Assembly: GCF_947507565.1 (NCBI RefSeq)
Contig: NC_089178.1
Span: 3,534,001-3,598,000, forward strand
Length of the DNA stretch: 64,000 nt
Source: Oscarella lobularis
Taxonomy: Eukaryota > Porifera > Homoscleromorpha > Homosclerophorida > Oscarellidae
Direction of reading: 5' to 3'
The notes beneath the pieces were generated by a model. It was given only the letters and a program-made list of their open reading frames with translations, did no database searches and was not told the origin of the DNA. The first letter of the stretch is position 1; each line of letters starts with the position of its first letter. The translations under genes were made by a program, and so were the position numbers. Shown here in pieces: positions 58,570 to 64,000 of the stretch.

Positions 58570-60523
58570 ATGAGGGGATTTATTCTCGTCTCTGCGATCG
58601 TTCTCTTCGGTAAGCCTCCCGATTTCAAAAAAGAAAAGGTTTTTTTTTGAATCGTTGTGCCGATAGGCGGCCTTTTAGTTACACGTACGAACGCGTCGGA
58701 AAACGGCGTATCTATTCGCTGTCGTGACGGAGATTGTTTGCTGAAGAATCGTTGCACTCCTGCGACGATTTGCAAGTAGAAATAACGCGGACATTTATTT
58801 ATCGTCGATTCACGAGATGTATAGGCTCTTCGATGCATGCATGGAGAAGAATCGGTCTAAAGAATTGTGTGAAAAGGAGAGCATTGAAGGAGAGAAAAGG
58901 GGCGTTGATGACGTCAAAAAACGAGCGAGACGATCTCCTCCCCTGTTGATGGATATGAGAAATAATGATGTGCGTCATCGAAAAGGAGGAAAAAAGAGGA
59001 GGGTGTTATTGCTGAAGAAGAAGAAGCGGCGTCCGTTTTTGAAGAAGAAGAAACCAGTGAAGAAGAAGCGCCCGCTTTGGAAGAAGAAGAAGAATAAAGT
59101 TTCGCGGAGGAGATTTCGTGCCAGGAAGAAGGGGAGGAGGAGGAGGCCGTTTGTGTGGAAGATTTGGAAGAGAAAGCAATTGAAAAGAGGGAGAGTGAAT
59201 AAGAAGAAACGACGACGATTTCGTGGGCCAAAGAAGACGAATCGACGAATTCGTTTGTTGAGGAAACATCGGGGAAAGAAAAAGAAGATGAAGAAGGGAA
59301 AAGGGAGGGGGAGAAAGTGGCTGGCTCGACAGCAGAAAAAGTTGAGGAGAAAGATGATGAGGAGGCTAAAGAAAAGAGGAAAGAAACGATTTTCGAGGAA
59401 ACGAAAGGTTGGTTTGGGAGGGCTTTTGTCATCGATGAGAAAGAGTCGGTGGACGCCTAAAAGAAGGCCAAAGCATCGTGGTGGAGGAGTTTTACCGTTT
59501 TTGAAGCGTGTGACAAAGTTGGCATCAAGGATTGCGGCGAATCAAGTGAAGCGTCTAGGCAAAATCCGAAGAAAAAGTCTAAAAAAAGGCAGAAAGAACG
59601 AAGTCAAGGGTAAAAAGAAGAAGGGCAGAAAGAACAAAGTCAAGGGGGGTAAGAGAAGAAAGACCCCAGTGAAGAAGAAGGGCAAGAAGAAGAGCAAAGT
59701 CAAGGGGGGTAAGAGAAGAAAGACCTCGAAGAAAGTCAAAAAAGGCAAAGCCAAAGTGAAGAAATCGAAAAATAAAAGCAAGAGAAGAAAAGCCAAAGCT
59801 AAAGGAGGCAAAGCCAAGAAGAAAGGTAAAGGCAAGACCAAGAAAAGGAAGAATAAAGGCGGCAGAAAAAGCAAATCTAAACTCCGAATACGATTGAAAA
59901 TGAAGAATAAAGGCAGACGAAGCAAATCTAAACTCCGAATACAATCAAAAGTTAGACAATTACAGAAGCGATTGATGAGAAAAGGTTTTAGCGCGTCAAA
60001 GAGTTCACGGCTCGCTGAAATGTTGATTCTACGACGTCTGCGAAAGATTCTAAGGAAGATTCACGCTGCCCAAGCGAAAATAGCAAACGGAAACTGTGGT
60101 GGATTGAATTCAAAGCGTCATCGTTTGACCTATTCATTTCGACCGAAGAGAAGGGAAGCTGGAATTCTTTTTGACTTGATTGATAGTGTGATGAGAAAGC
60201 GCGGTGATTGGAAGAAGAGGGTCGTCTATATGGCTAAGAAACATAAGAAGTTATTGAAAAAATATGGAAAGAGGCGAAGAGAAGCGCTATTTCAGTTTCT
60301 TAAGCGAAAGAATGACGAATTCGCCTATAAGAGTCCTTTTACGTCGAAAGAGCACAAAGAGTGGAAGAAGGTGATGAAGGAGAGTATGTCCGGATGGTTT
60401 TTTCTCAAAGGCTCGCGAAGAAAATATGGATTGGGAAAACTGCAAGAGTGGCTGAAGAAATGGAATCAAAACACGGAAACGAGATTGCATCAGGTCGACG
60501 AAATGCTGAGAAAACTTCCATGA
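58570..60523 (+). CDS. K1: secreted, extremely basic protein with six-Cys module (unknown family)
   Basis: I do not recognise this family. Exons 58570-58609, 58667-58775, 58825-60523; 616 codons, phases kept. Leader MRGFILVSAIVLFGGLLVTR, then a compact Cys module spaced C-x4-C-x5-C-x5-C-x5-C-x9-C (from RCRDGDC to SKELC). A middle of some 350 residues is dominated by Lys and Arg, with hardly any acidic residues. It includes Gly-Lys repeats (KGGKRRKT, KGGKAKKKGKGK) and a 60-bp internal duplication near 59640-59720. The C-terminal 180 residues form a more ordinary, conserved domain (RLTYSFRPK, KKHKKLLKKYGKRRREAL, FQFLKRKNDEFAYKSPFTSK, WLKKWNQNTETRLHQV). The leader means entry to the secretory pathway, and the charge suggests binding of polyanions (silica, glycans, nucleic acid, membranes). 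It diverges from RABGGTB across 125 bp. Confidence 0.75.
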
Positions 60524-60620
60524 AACCGCTAATTATACGAAAAATCTAATTAAACGATCATTGGCATTGGATAGAAAACCGTTTATGTCGTCACAAACAG
60601 TCACCCGGTTAGTTGACGGA

Positions 60621-61758
60621 ATGAATCAGAGCTTTATTTTCATTGTCAGTGCGACGATTTTTCTGTTGGGTAAGCGACACAAGTGGCGGCGGCGTCTCGT
60701 AATCTTTTCTTGCGCTTTATAGCGGCTACGACGCACGGTGCCGCGTCAGAAAACGTTGGCGCCGTGCGCTGTCGCGATGGAGACGACTGTTTTATCAGAA
60801 GTCGTTGCTTTCCGGCGAGCGTTTGCAAGTAAAAACGCCGTGCATGCATGCATCGACGCGCTAGTTTCTTATGTGTTTCAATAGGCTTTTTGATTTGTGC
60901 ATGGAGAAAAATCGATCTAAGGAGTTGTGTGAAAAAAATGCCGTCAGATCCGCCGGTGGTGACGTGATGAAGGCGGGAAGAATAAGGGCAAAACGATTCG
61001 CGTGGTGGACGAGGAAAAACGTAGGTTTAGCAAAGAAATTATCAAATAGGCGTCGATCTTCGGCGAAACATTGGAATAAGAAAAGGAAGTCATCTTGGTT
61101 GAATAAGAAGAAAAGGAATTCATTTTGGAATAAGAAAAGGAAGTCACTTTGGGGGAATAGGAATTCACTTTGGAATAAGAGAAGGATCCGGAAGAAGAAA
61201 AATGATCTACCTCTACGAAAGATTAGATGGGGAAAAAAATGGGAGGACCAAGTTGGGGCAGCGTTGAAAAAATCGCTATATTCGGTGCGAGTTTTACGGA
61301 GGCAATCACGAATGCTCGACGACATTGTGAGCGAGTTGAGACGTGTGAGAGGAATTGTGTCGTCACCCCGTAGGGGCCCAGTGAAATATCGTTTGACTTA
61401 CTCATTTGTACTGCCGAAAAAAGATTCCCAAGTTCTCTTTACGCTGTTGCATTGGCAGGCGATCAATAAGGGGGCGAAGGACATATACAGTCTTGCTGAC
61501 AAGCATAAGAAATTATTGACGAAGCATGGAAAGTTGGAAAACGAATCGGTTTTCCACTTTCTAAAGCGCAAAAATGTTGAAATGGCATTCAGGAGCCCTT
61601 TCACGCGTAAAGAGCACGAAAAATATAGGAAATTAATGAAGAAAGGTCGGGCGAACTTGTTCTATATCTGGAACACACTTAAAAATGCACTAAAGAAACG
61701 GAACCAGTACACGAAAACCAGATTGAGGCAGGTTATGAAAATGCTGAAAAAATTCTAA
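60621..61758 (+). CDS. K2: secreted basic protein, six-Cys module and Trp/Lys repeats
   Basis: Exons 60621-60669, 60723-60828, 60885-61758; 343 codons, all phases kept. Leader MNQSFIFIVSATIFLL. Cys module C-x5-C-x5-C-x5-C-x5-C-x9-C (RCRDGDDC, RSRCFPASVC, LFDLCMEKNRSKELC), split between exons 2 and 3 as in K1. The basic middle (about 65-150) is shorter than in K1 and contains Trp-centred repeats (HWNKKRKS, SFWNKKRKSLW, SLWNKRRIRKKK). The C-terminal domain is shared with K1 and K4 (VKYRLTYSFVLPKK, FTLLHWQAINKGAKDIYSLA, KHKKLLTKHGK, FHFLKRKNVEMAFRSPFTRK), ending MLKKF. Upstream ATGTCGTCACAAACAG resembles the K1 upstream element. Confidence 0.75.
61080..61200. repeat. Coding minisatellite, Trp-Asn-Lys-Lys repeats in K2
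   Basis: Units of roughly 24-30 bp built on TTGGAATAAGAAAAGGAAGTC and TTTGGAATAAGA encode (S/N)-x-W-x-N-K-(K)-R. K4 carries a different number of units at 63320-63425, and K3 a shorter set. Copy number clearly varies between copies. Confidence 0.7.
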
Positions 61759-61860
61759 CTAATAAACTCAGCGCGCATATGAATAAAATTAACCAATCAT
61801 TGGCATTAGGATATAGGATTATGACGTCACAGTTACTGACATACAGCCGAGACGAGGAAA

Positions 61861-62771
61861 TGAATCAGATCCTTTATTTCAGTTGTCAGTGCGGCGATTT
61901 TTCTCTTGGGTAAGCCATGCAAAAGAGTGTTTGTGTGGCAATTAAATAGGCTTTTTGACGGGTGCATGGAGAAAAATCGATCTAAGGGTCAGATCCGCCG
62001 GTGGTGACGTGATGAAGGCGGGAAGAATAAGGGCAAAACGATTCGCGTGGTCGATGAGGAAAAACCTAGGTTAGCAAAGAAATTTATCAAATAGGCGTCC
62101 ATCTTCGACGAAACATTGGAATAAGAAAAGGAAGTCACTTTGGGGGAATAGGAATTCACTTTGGAATAAGAGAAGGAAGAAGAAGAATGATCTACGAAAG
62201 ATTAGATGGGGAAAAAATGGGAGAACCAAGTTGGGGCAGTGTTGAAAAAATTTGCTACATTCAATGGAAATTTACGGAAGCAACCACGAATGCTCGCCGA
62301 CATTGTGAGCGAGTTGAGACGTTTGAGAGGAAGTGTGTCGTCACCCCCCAAAGGCCGAGTGAAATATCGTTTGACTTACGCGTTTCTACCGCCGAAAAAA
62401 GAAGGCGTAATCCTCTTTACGCTGTTGGATTGGCAGGCGAGCAATAAGGGGGTGAAGGACATATACAGTCTTGCTGAGAAGCATAAGAAATTATTGACGA
62501 AGTACGGGAAAAGTTTGAAGACGAATCGGTTTTCCACTTTCTAAAGCGCAAAAATGTTGAAATGGCATTCAGGAGCCCTTTTACGCGCAAAGAACACGAA
62601 AAATATAAGAAAATAATGAAGAACGGTCAGAAGGGCGACCGTTTCAAAAAGTATATCAAGGGTTTCATTGGTTACTGGTGCAAGGAAAAAACTCGAAAAG
62701 GCACTGAAGAAACGGAAACAGTTCACGAAAACTTCAGGTAAAGGAAATGCTGCTGAGAAAATTCCCGTGAA
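61861..62771 (+). pseudogene. K3: decayed copy of the K family
   Basis: Recognisable order: upstream TATGACGTCACAGTTACTGA, ATG, leader, third exon, C-terminal domain. Breaks: one extra base in the leader exon (between ATGAATCAGA and GTCAGTG) shifts the frame and runs to TAA; the second exon with most of the Cys module is missing; the codons for ELCEKN are lost; stops follow in the basic stretch; and a further shift near 62510 ends the otherwise open frame 62206-62544. Sequence otherwise still matches K2/K4, so loss is recent. Confidence 0.82.
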
Positions 62772-62870
62772 ACTAATCAACTCATATGCATCCAAGTGAA
62801 TAAAATTAACCAATCATTGGGATATAGGATTATGACGTCGCAGTTACTGACAGACAGCCGAGACGAGGAA

Positions 62871-64000
62871 ATGAATGAGATGTTTATTTCAGTTGTCAGT
62901 GCGGCGATTTTTCTCTTGGGTAAGCCATGCAAAGGAGCGTTTGTGCTGGAAGTGATTCTTGCCTAATTATATAGCGGCTAGAACTCACGGTGCCGCGTCA
63001 GAAAACGTTGGCGCCGTGCGCTGTCGCGATGGAGACGACTGTTTTATCAGAAGTCGTTGCTTTCCGGCGAGCGTCTGCAAGTAAAAACGCCGTGCATGCA
63101 TGCATCGACGGGCTAGTTTCTTATGTGTTTCAATAGGCTTTTTGACGGGTGCATGGAGAAAAATCGATCAGATAAGGAGTTGTGTGAAAAAAATGCCGTC
63201 AGATCCGCCGGCGGCGACGTCATGAAGGCGAGAGGAATAAGGGCCAAACGATTCGCGTCGTCGCGAAGGACAAACCTAGGTTTAGCAAAGAAATTATCAA
63301 ATAGGCGTCGATCACATTGGAATAAGAAATCTTGGTTGAATAAGAAGAAAACGAATTCATTTTGGGGTAAGAAAAGGAATCCACTTTCGAATAAGAAAAG
63401 GAAGTCACTTTGGAATAAGAGAAGGATCCGGAAGAAGAAAAATGATCTACCTCTACGAAAGATTAGATGGGGAAAAAAATGGGAGGACCAAGTTGGGGCA
63501 GCGTTGAAAAAATCGCTATATTTGGTGCGAGTTTTACGGAGGCAATCACGAATGCTCGACGACATTGTGAGCGAGTTGAGACGTGTGAGAGGAATTGTGT
63601 CGTCACCCCGTAGAGGCCCAGTGAAATATCGTTTGACTTACTCATTTGTACTGCCGAAAAAAGATTCCCAAGTTCTCTTTACGCTGTTGCATTGGCAGGC
63701 GATCAATAAGGGGGCGAAGGACATATACAGTCTTGCTGACAAGCATAAGAAATTATTGACGAAGCATGGAAAGTTGGAAAACGAATCGGTTTTCCACTTT
63801 CTAAAGCGCAAAAATGTTGAAATGGCATTCAGGAGCCCTTTCACGCGTAAAGTGCACGAAATATATAAGAAGATAACGAAGAAAGGTCGGACGGGCTGGT
63901 TTTTAACGAAGTATTTGAGGAAATCAGACGCAAAGTATAAACTTCGAAATGCACTGAAGAAACTGAACCAGTACACGAAAACCAGATATCATCAGGTAAA
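62871..64000 (+). CDS. K4: secreted basic protein of the K family, 3' end beyond the window
   Basis: Leader MNEMFISVVSAAIFLL (ATG 62871), second exon AARTHGAASENVGAVRCRDG onward, third exon with FDGCMEKNRSDKELCEK. The last Cys spacing is x10 rather than x9 owing to one added Asp. The basic middle has fewer repeat units than K2 (SHWNKKSWLNKK, NSFWGKKRN, SLWNKRRIRKKK). From about 63414 to 63860 it is nearly identical to K2. It then diverges (RTGWFLTKYLRKSDAKYKLR), closer to the K1 ending, and runs off the window at 64000. Frame open throughout. Confidence 0.75.

Noticed and set aside
59542-59944. Minus-strand open frames rich in Leu, Phe and Ser opposite K1, looking like membrane proteins
   Set aside because: They are the complement of Lys codons (AAG/AAA read as CTT/TTT). 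K1 itself has a leader, phased introns and paralogues; these frames have none.

Overview
This is gene-dense eukaryotic DNA from an animal. Introns are mostly 45-80 bp with GT..AG ends, and neighbouring genes often lie 10-200 bp apart. Orthologues of animal housekeeping genes (RPL28, HSPA5, PPAN, RABGGTB, MCCC2, SURF1, PFDN6, ACY1, AFMID) are interleaved with expanded families of Frizzled-CRD receptor kinases and Frizzled-type 7TM proteins. This fits a compact early-branching metazoan, most likely a sponge. A homoscleromorph such as Oscarella is a guess, because no species marker is present. All gene models below were spliced by eye from GT/AG sites, reading phase and homology remembered from known families. 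No search was run.

Layout. 1-17948, minus strand: seven receptor tyrosine kinase genes in tandem. Six (here M1-M6) have a MET/RON-like kinase behind Frizzled CRDs. The seventh (R1) has a ROR/MuSK/Trk-like kinase behind a CRD-FN2-CRD ectodomain. A 3.86-kb tandem duplication (7266-11125 and 11126-15002) produced M3/M5 and M4/M6 and left M5 as a truncated chimera. M2 carries an in-frame TGA and M3 has lost a splice donor. 18043-32348: ACY1 (-), a G+C-rich unexplained island, CCDC62-like (+), RPL28 (-), two Spondin_N genes (+), AFMID (-), an intronless MCCC2 (-), and PFDN6 (-). 33011-38350, plus strand: two more ROR-like CRD kinases (R2, R3). 38493-39615: SURF1 (+). 39802-52084, minus strand: six tandem Frizzled-like 7TM genes (F1-F6) that lack the extracellular CRD, plus a collapsed seventh copy. 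52567-58444: HSPA5/BiP (-), PPAN (+), RABGGTB (-). 58570-64000, plus strand: four copies (K1-K4) of an unrecognised secreted protein family with a six-cysteine module, an extremely Lys/Arg-rich (often Trp-containing) middle and a conserved C-terminal domain. K3 is a pseudogene and K4 runs off the window.

How it fits together. The two parts of a Frizzled receptor, the cysteine-rich domain and the 7TM core, occur in this window on different proteins. CRDs sit on two unrelated kinase types, and the 7TM cores have no CRD. The receptor arrays show recent birth and death: near-identical duplicates, premature stops, a lost splice site, chimeric ends and collapsed relics. The secreted K family is the strongest candidate for something undescribed. 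The single-copy genes between the arrays look ordinary and conserved.
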